Positions 23,581-35,694 are shown, numbered from the stretch's first letter. The stretch: 64,000 nucleotides of DNA from Dipteronia dyeriana (GCA_032871835.1 CM065295.1:21586501-21650500); one strand, 5' to 3'. Numbers and translations are program-made. The notes: a model not told the origin generated them from the letters alone.

Positions 23581-24105
23581 TCGGGACGGGGTGACCCGAC
23601 GTCGGGTCACCCCGTCCCGAACATTTTTAATGTTTAAAGAAGATTTTCAGGACCCTCGGGTCACCCCGTCCCGATGTTTTTTCAAAGTTTTTGAAAACTT
23701 CCTTGGGATGGGGTGACCCGACATCGGGTATCCCCGTCCCGACGATTTAAATCTTCGGGAAGGGACGACCCGATGTCGGGTCACCCCGTCCCGAGGCATT
23801 TTCCAAGACTTTGAAAAGACCTCAGGACGGGGCGACCCGACATCATGTCACCCAGTCCCGAGGTCTTTCAAAGTCTTGGAAAATACATCGGGACGGGGTG
23901 ACCCGACATCTGGTCTCCCCGTCCAGACGAGTTAAATCTTCGGGACAGGGATACCCGATGTCGGGTCACCCCTTCCCGAGGCTTTAAATCCTCGGGACGG
24001 GGCGACCCGATGTCGGGTCACCCCGTCTCGAGGGATTTTCCAAGAATTGGAAAATCCTTCGGGAAGGGGTGACCCGACATCTGGTCGGCCCGTCCTGAGG
24101 ATTGT
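23581..24105. repeat. Array of GC-rich ~40-bp palindromes in the MULE left arm
   Basis: Eight near-palindromes and one half copy with the theme TCGGGACGGGGTGACCCGAC followed by its reverse complement. The first (23581-23620) is a perfect 40-bp palindrome. Others begin near 23702, 23755, 23821, 23888, 23939, 23993 and 24058, with the half copy near 23655. Spacers of about 12-27 bp include CTTTGAAAAGACC-type sequences that are themselves inverted between neighbouring units. The array contrasts sharply with its AT-rich surroundings. Function unknown; transposase-binding sites, a transcription start or hairpin formation are possibilities. Confidence 0.93.
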
Positions 24106-24215
24106 TTACATGTATTTATTTTCGAAACAAAGTTTAGACAATCTTATCTAATTTCTTTCAAATAATACTGATGTTTATCGGTTTATTATATTTGTCTTTT
24201 TTTTCAGGATTGAAG

Positions 24216-26753
24216 ATGACAAGTGTGCAATTGGTTTTAAATTGGGGTGGAAAATGGAAAAGTCATCATGGTCAATATTGGTATGAAGGTCAAAGAGCGA
24301 AGGCATTTGATTTTCCAAGAGATGCAAATTATGATCAATTATTAGATAAGGTATACCGTGTCACTGGAATTGATCGAGATCATTATCAGGTTAGTATGAC
24401 GACCGTTGCACAAACTTTTCGTCCTAGTATGACTATTGAGATTGTTGATGATGAGGACGTTGTTTTGTTGCTTCGTCGAGAGAATGTTGACCCATTAGTT
24501 TGCATAAGTATTGAAGAAATCAACCATGTGTGTCCAGAAACGAATCATAAACTGCCAGAGTCCTCTCACAACCCACATCGTACAACTCCTGAGTATGAAT
24601 TTCATCATACACACCAAAGCAATATACAAGTTAGTAATATGGATGCGTTTCAAAGGTCAGATGTACCTAACATGGGTGCCAATTTAGATGATATTCGAGA
24701 GGGTTTTACACCAACTCCCAACATTGATACAGTTTCTTCTAGTCTCATTCCTGATCGTGATGAAACAGAACCATACTTCAATCTCATTCCCAATCAAACT
24801 CCCAACCAGTATGACAAGCAATTTGCCTATGTCCAGAGGCTTGTTCCACCTCCATGTGCATCATATGCTATTAATTCAGGTGAAGTTGCACCAAGATCTG
24901 TGACCATGCGTATTGAAGTGGGTGAAGTGTTTCCAAGCAAGAAACAACTACAATTGCAGTTAGGTAGTTATTGTCTTGCCAATCGATTCCAGATTAGGGT
25001 GTTCAAATTGGATACAACACGTTATCAAGTTCGGTGTATTGTGAAGGATTGTAGTTGGAAAATGCATGCGGCTAGGGTTCAAAATTCTGATTATTTCCAT
25101 ATTAGAAAATTTTACAATCACCACACATGTTCTACCGAAGCGCGATTTCCACATCAGAAGCAAGCAAGCGCACGAGTCATAGGGGAAAATATAAAAGACA
25201 AATTTCATGATCATCGTTTATACAAGCCTAAGGAAATTGTACATGACATGCAGAGGGAGTTTGGAATCTCTTGTAACTACCACAAAGGGTACTGAGCTAG
25301 ACATATTGCCTTAGAGGAGTTTCAAGGAACACCGGCTGAGTCATACAGTATTTTTCCATCATACTTGTACATGTTAGAGCAAACAAATCCTGGGACTATT
25401 ACAGACTTCCACACATATTCGTGTAACAAGTTCATGTATATGTTCTTTTGCTTCAAAGCTTGTATAAATGGTTTTCTGTCTTCAATTAGACCGGTGATTG
25501 CTATCGACGGGACGTTTTTGACAGGTCCTCATAGAGAAGTATTATTTGTGGCTGTGTGTATGGATGGCAATGAGCAAATATTTCCTTTGGCGTTTGGTGT
25601 TGGCGAATCAGAGACAAATGAAGGTTGGGAATGGTTTTTATCTAGGTTGCATAAAGCCGTTTGTGAAGTTGAAGATTTGGTTATCGTTTCTGACAGGAAA
25701 AATAGTATCATAACCAATGTAGAAAAAGTGTTCCCAAATTCATTCCACGGTGCATATGCGATACATTTACAACGGAACATGCTTGCACACTATGGCAAAA
25801 ATAAAGCACTTAAACGGTACTTTGAACGGGCAACCAGGGTGTATCGGGAAAGTCAATTCCTACAACTGATGGAACAACTAGCAAATATTAATTCCGAAGC
25901 AGCTCAATATGTCACGGCTGTCAGGTTTGATCGTTGGTCGCAAGCATACAGTCCAAGAAAAAGGTACAACATAATGTCAACCAACATTGCAGAGTCCATG
26001 AATAATGCACTTAAAGGATGCAAGGAATTTCCTATTACCGGAGTGATTGATTACATTAAAGGGGTTCTTCAGGGTTGGTTCTATGAACATCGCATATCTG
26101 CACTTAAACTTACAACTCAATTAACAACAGCCGCAGATGTAGCCATAGGCGTCAAGGATGAGCAAGAACGATATATGCGGGTCTACCCCATCACATTTTA
26201 CACGTTCCTTGTTAAAGATGGAGATTTAGATGGACATGTGGATTTGACAACAAAAACCCGTACTTGTAGAGAATTTGATGTCGACCAACTTCCATGTGCA
26301 CATGCATTAGCTTGCATTAGGTTACGAGGATTTTCATTTCCAGATTATTGTTCCCCTTATTACACTAGTGTGTTCCTTGTTGCAGCATACAGCGGGGAAA
26401 TACATCCCGTGGGACAACCCAGCGAACGGTTGGTTCCTTTGGATATTGCATCAAAAATTGTTCGTCCACCAGTAGGTCGTCGTCCTCCTGGAAGACCTAG
26501 AAAGAATCGTATCCCGTCATTTGGTGAAGAAGTAACTCAAAGGAGATGCACAACTTGTCACCGTGTTGGTCACAATAGCCATACGTGCACCTACCCGAAG
26601 TCAAGTGCACCTACCCGAAGTCAAGTACACCATCTAATGGCACAGGAAGTACAAGTGAAATTGGTGAGGCAAGTGGGCTGCTTTAGGCAGTTGAAAACTT
26701 ATAAAATTCCATGCCTGCCATTTTGTTCTCGATTTTTTGTGATCTTCATGTAA
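24216..26753 (+). pseudogene. MULE transposase (MURA-like), one in-frame stop
   Basis: About 845 codons from ATG 24216, broken by a single TGA at 25293-25295 where the alignment expects Trp (before ARHIALEEFQGTP). Order: N-terminal PB1-like region (residues 1-100), a variable linker, a WRKY/GCM1-like zinc region (CIVKDCSWKMHAARV ... FYNHHTC), then the DDE core with AIDGTFLTGPH and IVSDRKNSI carrying the two aspartates. A SWIM zinc finger (CREFDVDQLPCAHALAC), an AT-hook-like RRPPGRPRK and a CCHC knuckle (CTTCHRVGHNSHTC) follow. It binds the terminal repeats and cuts and joins the element in active families. A pyrimidine tract plus CAG just before the ATG suggests a 5' UTR intron. Apart from the stop and a possibly altered C-terminus, it looks intact. 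Confidence 0.92.
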
Positions 26754-27109
26754 TTCATATGTAAGAGGCATTTATATTGTGAAGTTTTTATACGCAGTCA
26801 GGATATAATTGGCTTTTGTACTGTGCAGTTTTTTTACTTGACAAATGTAGTAAAATACTTCTGATTCATGTGATATTTAAGTGCAGTTTTTTACAGTCAA
26901 GGTGTACTCTATTGAATATAATTTATAAAATTTTGGCATAGTACCGTTTATTTTTACAATAAATCCATACTTCAATGGTCCCTGCAAATACAACACTTCT
27001 AATATTCATAAAATATCTCACATCACCATATCACACGTTTCACTCACATCACCACCACAACATATACAAAATGTGATTCTTTCAAATATTAAATTTAGCA
27101 TTATACACA

Positions 27110-30100
27110 TTAGTTTGCATCATTTACACTAGGCACTTGTTTTGAATTTTGAAATATTTTTGTTGCTATTTTAACTCTAAGGGGTGCTCCATCTTTCGCT
27201 TCTATGTCAAATTGTTTTCCGGCCCATATGTACTCCAAGAATTTGAGAGTAAAAATACCGCAGTCGGACCTATATCAAATAAAAAAAACAAAATTAACAA
27301 AAAAAAACATCAACTACCACATAAACTTTAATCATTCAAACATACACAAAGACATACTCATTTCCTTGATGTGGAACGCATTCTTCAGGTCTTTCGACAG
27401 CAAATGATGTAGGATCGTTATAAGTATCTGGCATCGCATGCACCAACAAAGATGGCAACATCTTTCTAAGACAAGTTGCCCACCTTAGTATTTCATCAAC
27501 ACTATTGGCGTCCGGGTATGAGTCATATACTTTAATGGCCCGCTCCTGCAAGTTGACCTCTACCGCAACCCAATGATTTCCATTTACATTTGCAGGAAAC
27601 AAAACCTGAAAAATCAAGCAACAGTCAGATGAATATCTACTAATAGTTAAATAACAACATGTTAATATACAAATTACTTACACCATGAATTGTCCGCCAA
27701 TGTACCGAAGCATTCACCGGGTATTTTCCAATAACATAGTCTATCATTGTGTTGTCCCATTTGTAGGTTTCATGCTTGAATTATTTTTTAGCCTTAGAAA
27801 AAGTTGACCACCTTCCTTGAATTATTATCTACAAAACTTGTCAAATATGGTTAGATTTGGTCAATGGAAAAAAACAGAAATAGTAAATGTTGTTGTTGTA
27901 AATGTGTTTAAATACCATGAATTTGTAATCCAATAACGCAATGTCCGGGTTGTATAACTGAGGATAGAAATAGCCACATCGCCGCATTAGACGACAATAT
28001 GTCTCTATATGCTGTCATGAAACATATTTGTATTACCGCAAATGCATACAATATAGTAATGAATTGAAATATAAGAAATACAACTTACATCTCCCTCTAA
28101 CCACCCGTTTAAAGATAGCAACAGTTCAAACCAAGCAGACTTTGCTTCAAGCAAACCTACGTTCATGCTGTTAACGTTGAATAATAAAAACTTATTAATA
28201 AAATTGGAGTGGGGATTATAATAATAATACATGCTTTAACATACCATGTGTTCTTGTTGTCCTTTATCCATGATTGCATTGAACGTAGAATTTCCTCATC
28301 CACTTCAGTATCGCTTCCGAATTCTGACATTTTCGGTTTCCTAGGCCTCTTCGCCATGGGATCAACGTACGGCCTCACAGTAAAGGCGGACCGTTTGCGA
28401 TCTCTAGGTACTTTTATGGTAAGCTTTGGTGGCCTTTTCAATTGCTTGACATCTTCGCTTGTCTCGGACACGATGACAAATTCAGGAGACGTAACACCAC
28501 GAGGAACTGAAGGTTGATAGTCTTGGATGTTGTCATCTTTGCTAAGATCGGTGATAGTATGTTCATTTAACTACATCAAACATAAATCAATTTCGTTAAA
28601 ACCAAATAAAAAATAAAAGGAATTTACAAATTAGACCAACATGTACCTTTTCAACCACTTTGTTCAAACATATAAGCTCCGTCAAACGAAGGAATCCCAT
28701 TCGCATTTCATCCATCAGTGAATTCTTCATAGAAGTCATCTGATCTTTTAAATCATTTTGTTGTGCTTGCATATCATCCAATCTTTTATGGACCTTCTCA
28801 AGTGTAATCAATTCTTTCTTCTTTCCTCCGATTTCAATTTTTTTAAAATTTGTAGTTTGATGATCTCCCTCATTATCATTCTCATTAGCATCATCAACGT
28901 CATCTTCAACATCATCCTCAATATCATCCTCACCGAGACAGCCGTCCACATCAGGTGATATATATTGATGTTGATCCATACCCGTCCAATATGGTTTCTT
29001 TGATTCATCATCAGAGGGCCCAAGAACTTTGTATATGGTAAACTGCAATTTTAGAAAAAATAATAATTATAACTCAAGAAAAAAAAAACTAACAAATAAA
29101 ATACTTCTTAATATAAGCAACAATATTAACTACTTACGTTTTTAAACTTAAATATGTTTTTAAAAATATCTGCATATGCGGGAGTTTCCGTGCATCGCCA
29201 ATTCAAAATTCTGGGGGTGACATTGTTGACCCGACCATCATATCCAACTGTGGTCCATTTTGGTATTGTTTCGATTCCCCATACCTGATAACGATAAAAA
29301 ACATAGTAAGATTCATCAATAACCACACATCATGTTGCCTAAAAAGATTTTATTCAATTCATTAATTATATCACACATCACCTGAAAAGCTGTCAAAACC
29401 CATAAACATTGTACATTTCCACTTTACGTTTCGCTGGAACATCAACCCCCTCCTTGAACTTATCCTTGAACTTATCCTTGAACTTATCATCACGGCCAAC
29501 AAGACAACTAGAAAGAGAGTTAAATGTCCTTGCGTATATGAATGACCCCCACGGAAACTTATTAAAAGCATCTAAATCATCCACTAACTCCAATGCCCAA
29601 TAGAGGATAGCATTCCTATCGTCCTTGCCAACCAACGTCATCTCTAAAAAAAGTATTAAAGCCAACTTCACCATATCTTCATCACTATTGTTATTATTAG
29701 GAATAAGGTTTCTAAACCAATCAACAACCATTTTAACACTGACTTTACTTTCTTGGAAGTAGGATCGCCGAAGTCTACTCTTCTTTCGATTGAAAAGATT
29801 CGATGTGGATTCAGAGTATTCTCCAAAGGCTAGCCTAGTAACTAAACAAAAGTCCACTGGGCTGAACCGTATCATCCCGTTGCCGACATGATACCACAAA
29901 CAAGATGAATTTTCTTCCTCATTCTTGACATGACACTCCCTAAGCAAGATATGGTGACAAAATTGGCCAGACAACACCATATCACTCACATCTAAAAAAT
30001 GACTGAAACACGTCTCTTTAAACATATCGAGTTGTTTTTGTGAGAGACACGATTTAATAAGTCTTATACTATCCCAATTACAATACCCAGAAACTCGAGA

Positions 30101-30193
30101 TGGAAAACGATCACATTCCTTGATCTTAAGTGACTCAAGTAATTTCTGTCCACCCATGTGTATATACCTAAATACATTCCATAATACATTCAT
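27110..30193 (-). pseudogene. DUF1985 / ULP1-type cysteine protease gene of the MULE
   Basis: Nine inferred exons: 30193-29382, 29284-29138, 29042-28647, 28570-28245, 28167-28089, 28011-27916, 27828-27682, 27605-27358, 27269-27110. Exon 1 encodes a DUF1985 domain (GNGMIRFSPVDFCLVTRLAFGEY). Exon 3 encodes an acidic and coiled-coil stretch (KKELITLEKVHKRLDDMQ). Exons 7-9 give a C48 (ULP1/SENP) protease with His in GNHWVAVEV, Asp in VYDSY, and Gln and Cys in HQGNESDCGIF, the last motif formed by splicing exon 8 to 9. In the family this protease removes SUMO-like modifiers; its role in the transposon is unknown. Two lesions are visible: loss of one T near 29393 that shifts the frame at the end of exon 1, and a TAA near 27788 in exon 7. 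Exon borders are read from splice motifs. Confidence 0.82.
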
Positions 30194-31433
30194 ATATTAA
30201 CTAAAGTAAAAAATAAAAATATTGAAAAATGCACTTGCGGAGATGTGCAAACAAAAAGAAAAAAATCATTAAATCAAAATAAGGACCACAAAATAACATC
30301 ATATGCTTATATACATCATCAATTTCAGCAGAAATTGGCAATTCAAGCTGCCAAATTTTGGTCAACCTGATGACAATTAAACATCAACACAAAACAACTC
30401 AAAACATCCTCTGAACCACACAAACACAACACAAAACAGTGATATACATGGAATGTATATAGAGTTTGAGATGCAAATGTACTACTAGTGAGTTTCAATG
30501 TGTATTATATATCAGTTCTACTTTACATACCATGAACATCTAAAACAGCAGCAAGAGCATCTAAAACAGCTGCAATTTTTTTACAAGATTACTCATTACC
30601 AGCAGTAAGAACATCTAAAAGAGCTGCAATTTTACAGCAAACTTCTAAACATCCTAGTTTACGCAATTGAATAAAAAACAAACAAGATATCAATATTTAA
30701 ACACATAAAAATTAAAACGCATACACTCAAAAACTAAAACAAGAATCACATTTTCATAATCTTATCATCTCTTGACTTCCACGTGTTATATCTGTTTGGT
30801 TGCAAGGAAATTGCATGCAAGAAAATCAAAAGGAAAACATGAATTCAAAAAATCTCTCACTCGATCAAACAAAAGTAATTGAACACGCAAAGAGCAAACC
30901 CTAACACTTCACGATTTACTCAACCAAACAGAGCAACTCAATTGAACCTTGGTATTCATCATTTGCTTGTATTGTGAATTAAGTACGATCAATGCAAACC
31001 CTAAAATCAATTTCAACTCAAAAACATAAAATTAAATGTTAGGTTTCAAAACGCAAAATACCTTCGATGATGTATGGCAACGTTAGAACGAGACCGTTGA
31101 GACGGAATGAGAAGACTTCTGGCAACGATGTCAGCGTCAACTGGAGGTTTTGCCTGCAACGATGTCGTCAAAACTCAGCGACGAAGAAGTTGTTGATCGC
31201 CGTTCCTATTGCTAGTTGGCGAAGTCAACAGCATGCGGCTGGCGGGGTGGGCAACTCGACGACGAAGTCGTCGATGCTCACCGGAACTCGATTGCAACTC
31301 GACGATAAACAAGATGATAGCAGAATTTGATAGGGATAGGGTGCTCTCGGGAAAGGTAGGCAGGAGGGTTTGGAATGGTTAGGGCAATCAGTGAAATTGG
31401 ATATTTTTAAAAGAAGGGTAACAATGTCATTTC
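30194..31433. other. MULE right arm, no gene recognised
   Basis: AT-rich upstream region of the ULP1 gene, including a short repeated phrase (ACATCTAAAA with GCAGC, about 30540-30640) and a less AT-rich stretch at 31060-31330 without a recognisable protein. It probably contains promoter and 5' UTR sequence of the minus-strand gene. Confidence 0.45.
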
Positions 31434-31513
31434 AGGGTAGTTTGCAATTGAATTAATTTTTAGGGTAGATTTGCTATAAAACCCCTATAATAGGGCATTT
31501 TTGCTAAAAACCC
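31434..31513 (-). repeat. Right terminal inverted repeat of the MULE
   Basis: Reverse complement begins GGGTTTTTAGCAAAAATGCC, matching the left end. It is followed directly by the second AAAAAATAA. Confidence 0.93.
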
Positions 31514-31735
31514 AAAAAATAATAATAATTAGTTAAAGTAATATATATAGTTTTTTCTCTCTCACCCTTTTAAGCCTTTTCTTATAAAGTAAAAAATAAT
31601 ACAACCAGTAAGGGGCCGTTTGGTATAGGGTAATCAAAATAATGTGATTTCTGGAAAATTGAAACCCGGTAATATGATTATCGGGAGAGTTGTATACCTG
31701 TGTTTGGTTGTACATGGGAATATTACATCAGATTC

Positions 31736-32411
31736 CTGAGAATTAGGGGTGGGTATAAAAACCGAAACCGAAACCGAATTGAACCGAACCGAACCGAATC
31801 GAAAAAGGGTGTTTGGTTCGGTTCGGTTCATAGTTTATATTCGGTTCAAACCGATTTAAAATTTAAAAATTGAATTGAATTCGGTTCGGTTTCGGTTTTG
31901 GACGTACAAAACCGAACCGAATTATCTTAATTAATTATTTTATAAGGTTCAAATTTATTATGGATTGTTTGTTGATGATGTTTTATTTTTGGACTACATA
32001 TATATACTACATTTTTTTACTTCTATTTATAGAAGTTATGATGATTTTATATTTTGATTGACTATGTAGACTGAATATGATTGAAATTTTAGATTCGGAT
32101 TCAAAATTGGATTGTATTTTGTTTAAATTATTTTTTACGTGTTATGCTTTCTTAAAAAAAGTTTAAGGCTAAATGCCAAAAATGCAACTTAAAAACCTAA
32201 AAAAAAAAAAAACATATTAAAAAACCTTTAAAGCACACTAGTCCCAAAACCAAACCGAACCGAACCGAGATAAAGGTGTTCGGTTTAATTCGGTTTTCAA
32301 GTTCAAACGGTTCGAACCGATTCATATTTTTAAAAACCGAATATATGTCGGTTCAATATGGTTTTGTTCAAAAACAAACCAAACCGAACCATGCCCACCC
32401 CTACTGAGAAT
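31736..32411. mobile_element. 660-bp hAT-type element with perfect 8-bp target duplication
   Basis: Body 31744-32403 begins TAGGGGTGGG and ends CCCACCCCTA. It is flanked by CTGAGAAT on both sides (31736-31743 and 32404-32411). Eight-base duplications and TA(G/A)GG-type ends fit hAT transposons. Subterminal regions are packed with AACCGAAC/GGTTCGGTT motifs in both orientations, probably transposase-binding sites. No coding capacity. It interrupts the element at 31611-33448 and is therefore younger. Confidence 0.88.
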
Positions 32412-32606
32412 ATTAAGTAAGGGTGTTTGGTTGTGCAGGGGAATTTGTTTATTTATTTATTTATTATTTATTAGAAACTTAAAAAAAAAATCGATCATTT
32501 GCCTTTGCCTAGTGGCAATTATTTGCCTTTCTTTAAAGAACACATCAATTGTCCAGTTGCCATTCTTGAAAGATATCCATTTCAAGAAAAAAAAACTCAG
32601 ATATTC

Positions 32607-32860
32607 TACGTCGTCGTCTCCTTGCCTCCACGTCGTTGTCGCCGTCGTCTCCTTGCCTCTACTTCACCGTTGTCGTCGACTCTGGTCGGGATCTTTTTTG
32701 TAGTCGTCGTCGTCGCCTTTGTCAAGCTCGGTTTGTCGTCGTCTTCATCATCGCAGCTCCTCGTCTTCGTCGCCTTCATATGGCTAGGTTCGTCGTCGTC
32801 TTTATCATCACAGCTCTTCGTCGTCGTCGTCATCGTCATCGTCATCATCCGGCAAACGCA
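32607..32860. repeat. Interrupted CGT/CTT triplet-rich tract
   Basis: Degenerate triplet repeat (CGTCGTCGT, CGTCTTCATCATC) open in several frames for that reason alone. No protein is supported. Confidence 0.7.
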
Positions 32861-33574
32861 GATCTTTTGTTGTTGATACTTGCTGCAATTTCTTTTCTTT
32901 TACTGTTGGTGATGGTGTTTGATGTTGTTTGAGCAAACCTAGATCTTGTGTTTGAAGAATATGAAGTTAGGTATTGTTTGGTTGATGCAAGTAAGTTTTA
33001 AAATCTAACAATTTGGTGTTTGGGTAGTGTGAAAGTGTAAGAAAATAAAAGAATAAAACTGGATTCTTTTGGAAGAAATTGATAAATTGTCAGGATTAGG
33101 ATTTGTGGGTGAATTGAAGAGGAGAATATTTGATCTAAAATATGTGCGACTGAAAATTGAAGAAGAAGAGGTTAATGATTAGGGATTTTTTTGAAATGAA
33201 ATTGGGGATTTTTGGTATTAATTTTCAGAAGTATCGTTGAAGAACAATGGTGAAGAAAATAAAATAAAATTAGTTTTTTAATGATGGTGGGTCCCACGGT
33301 GGGAATCAGATGGAGGTAGTCTGAAACCCACATATTTTGATGGGAATCACATTCCCGAGAAACAAAAAACTCAAACTTGCTACCAAACATGGAAATGCTT
33401 TAAGATTCTCATTCTCATAAAAAGAAGCCCCTATACCAAATGACCCCTAAAGTTTTTTATCCCTCGATTAAATATAACCAGTAAAGTTAATATTAATATA
33501 TTACTACAATTATTTTTTTCTTTTTTTTCAAAAAGGAAAATTTATCGCTAATGAAGAGGTGAACGACTGTGGCG

Positions 33575-33716
33575 CACGTGACATCATTTTTTTTTTGAAA
33601 ATATTACAATAATTCGGGTTTTTAGAGGTGAGGGAGACACTCGAACCCATATTCTCATAGTATGGGTGCGAGGGCTTAACAACTGGGTCAACATCATCTT
33701 GTCCACGTGACACCAT
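33575..33716 (-). mobile_element. Short tRNA-derived SINE with 13-bp target duplications
   Basis: Body 33588-33703 on the minus strand. Box A-like TTGACCCAGTTGTTAAG, box B-like ATGGGTTCGAGTG, and a 3' A-run (about 10 A). The flanks CACGTGACATCAT (33575-33587) and CACGTGACACCAT (33704-33716) match at 12 of 13 positions. This is the full hallmark set of a SINE insertion. Confidence 0.82.
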
Positions 33717-33792
33717 TTTGAGTAAAAGATTCGAGGAAAACTAAATAAATGGCAAGAAATAAAAATTGGAGATGCATTAAAGTATATAACGG

Positions 33793-33966
33793 ACGTTTGG
33801 TACGAAATAATCAAAGAAATAATCAAAATAATCAAAATAATCTGATTTATAGTAAAATTAAGCACACTAATGTGATTCCTGATAAATATATATATATATA
33901 TATGTGTGTATGTGTGTGTGTATGTGTGTGTGTGTGTGTGTGGGGTATATATTAGGATAATTAAGA

Positions 33967-34012
<46 letters not shown>

Positions 34013-34345
34013 TATATTATAAATAGATATAAGTTATAAAATATATTTTATGATATATATATATATATAATATTATCTTAATTATCCTAATATATTTAAT
34101 ACATATAATATAAGATTTCTATATAATAAAAGTACATTATAATATATATATTCCATGTAATTTATATTAGTTACTTTTGTAACTTAAGGTGGGTCTCACG
34201 ATGGGAATCAGATGGAGGGTATTGTGATTCTCATGGTAATCACTTTCATGAGAATTAAAAAACGCAAATTTAGTAACAAACATGAGAATATTATCATATT
34301 CTTATTTCTATGCAAATATTACCCCATTTCAAACGATCTCATAAT
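33793..34345. mobile_element. Second copy of the GGCCGTTTGGTA-type element
   Basis: The left end GGACGTTTGGTACG with AATCAAAATAATC resembles the element at 31611. The right part (GGTGGGTCTCACGATGGGAA, CAGATGGAGG, CATGAGAAT) parallels 33283-33448. The middle is filled by AT and GT microsatellites (33889-33945 and 33970-34070). Confidence 0.55.
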
Positions 34346-34950
34346 TTAGTACCAGTTCCACATATTCACGATAGAGAATAAGAAATGCATTGAATCTGAT
34401 CGTGATAATAACGAGGAGATAAAAGGCATTTCACATCAACATGTTCCTCAGCTCGGAGATTTCTCCACCGACGCTCTTGAGTGCCTTTGATAAATTCTAG
34501 TCCTCTACTACTTCATTCATACATTTTTTTAATATAAAGAGTATATAAATAAAGAGTTTCATGATCTTAATTGTTTTTAAAGAAACTAAAATAAAATATG
34601 TTGTAATGATTTTTTGAAGTCATCGGCTAAATAATCAAAAGGATTCAAAAAAATTCTAGCAATCTTTACTCATTTACTTTAAGACTAGCACCAACTTAAT
34701 TTCTTAAGTTTTAATAGTACTTAAGTTATGACAAAAATACCCTTAAAACACACTCACAAAAATAAGTCTCGTATTTTTTCCGAGACTTATTTTCATGTTT
34801 TCAGACTTATTTTCATATTTTCAAAACTTAGTTTGGTTTTTCCGAGGCTTATTTGGTGTTTTTCGAGATTTATTATGTATTTCTGAGACTTGTTCTATAA
34901 TTTTCGAACTTATTGGGTATTTTTATAATTTTTGAGATGTATTGAACAAA

Positions 34951-34986
<36 letters not shown>

Positions 34987-35694
34987 TGTTCATCTTCTTT
35001 AGGGGTGGACAAAGTTTGGTTCAGTTTGGTTTTAGACAAAACCGAACAAAACCAAAAAAAAAAATCAACTTACACAAAATATAACATGTTTAAACTGATT
35101 AAAAGATAGCAACCAAAACAAACTGAACTAATATTGATCGGTTCAATTCAGTTCAATTCGGTGTTGAGCCTAATGGCATTAGCTCTTATTCGGTTTTAAG
35201 AAATTCCAACTTTTATCATACAAAAAAAAAAGAACTTTCAAGTTTTAACACAAATTTTATGGTTTTTGGATATATAACTAAAACTTTAACGATTAAACCA
35301 CATATCCCTTACTTAATTTTCAGATTTTTCTAGCATTGCTCCTTTTTTAATTTTAAAATTCGTGAAGAAATAATTTCTATATATTAAAATATTAAACTTT
35401 TTTTACTAACAAACAATATTCAATTATTTATGTACACTAAACTTAGGAGTTTTCTTTAATGCTAAAATTTATCGATCGAACAGAAAAAATGGGACAAGCC
35501 CTATAACCAAAGATAATTTTCACAAGATGTCAGTAGATGATGATGCACTAGTTTGAGGAGGAGGCTAATTTGCCTTCAAGGTCTGAATGTCATTTCTCAT
35601 CTCTTTCAAATATTCCATAAGTGTTGGAGAGATGGCAGTAGATGATGATGCAAGAGTTTGAGGAGAAAACTAAGATGCTGTAATGGGTTGATTT

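Larger units (their letters stand above)
23163..31522. mobile_element. Mutator-like element (MULE) with transposase and ULP1 protease genes
   Basis: 8,342-bp element (23172-31513) bounded by inverted repeats of about 80 bp and by a perfect 9-bp target duplication AAAAAATAA (23163-23171 and 31514-31522). Nine-base duplications are diagnostic of Mutator-type transposition. It carries two convergent genes: transposase on the plus strand and a DUF1985/ULP1 cysteine-protease gene on the minus strand. This is the arrangement of the ULP1-carrying MULEs (Kaonashi-type) known from several plants. Both genes have few lesions. The left subterminal region contains a striking array of GC-rich palindromes. 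The element sits about 0.75 kb upstream of the GP210 start codon. Confidence 0.95.
31611..33448. mobile_element. Non-autonomous hAT-like element with GGCCGTTTGGTA ends
   Basis: Left end AGGGGCCGTTTGGTATAGGG and right end (reverse complement) AGGGGTCATTTGGTATAGGG form inverted termini. A direct target duplication was not found at the immediate borders, although AACCAGTAA occurs just left of 31611 and again 27 bp beyond 33448. A second, younger element (31744-32403) is inserted inside. A related copy sharing about 150 bp of the right end lies at 33793-34345. No transposase was seen. Confidence 0.6.

Noticed and set aside
32431..32932. Several overlapping ORFs in a CGT/CTT-rich tract
   Set aside because: A triplet repeat keeps all frames open; amino-acid content (Ser/Arg/Val runs) is purely repeat-derived and lies inside a non-coding transposon.
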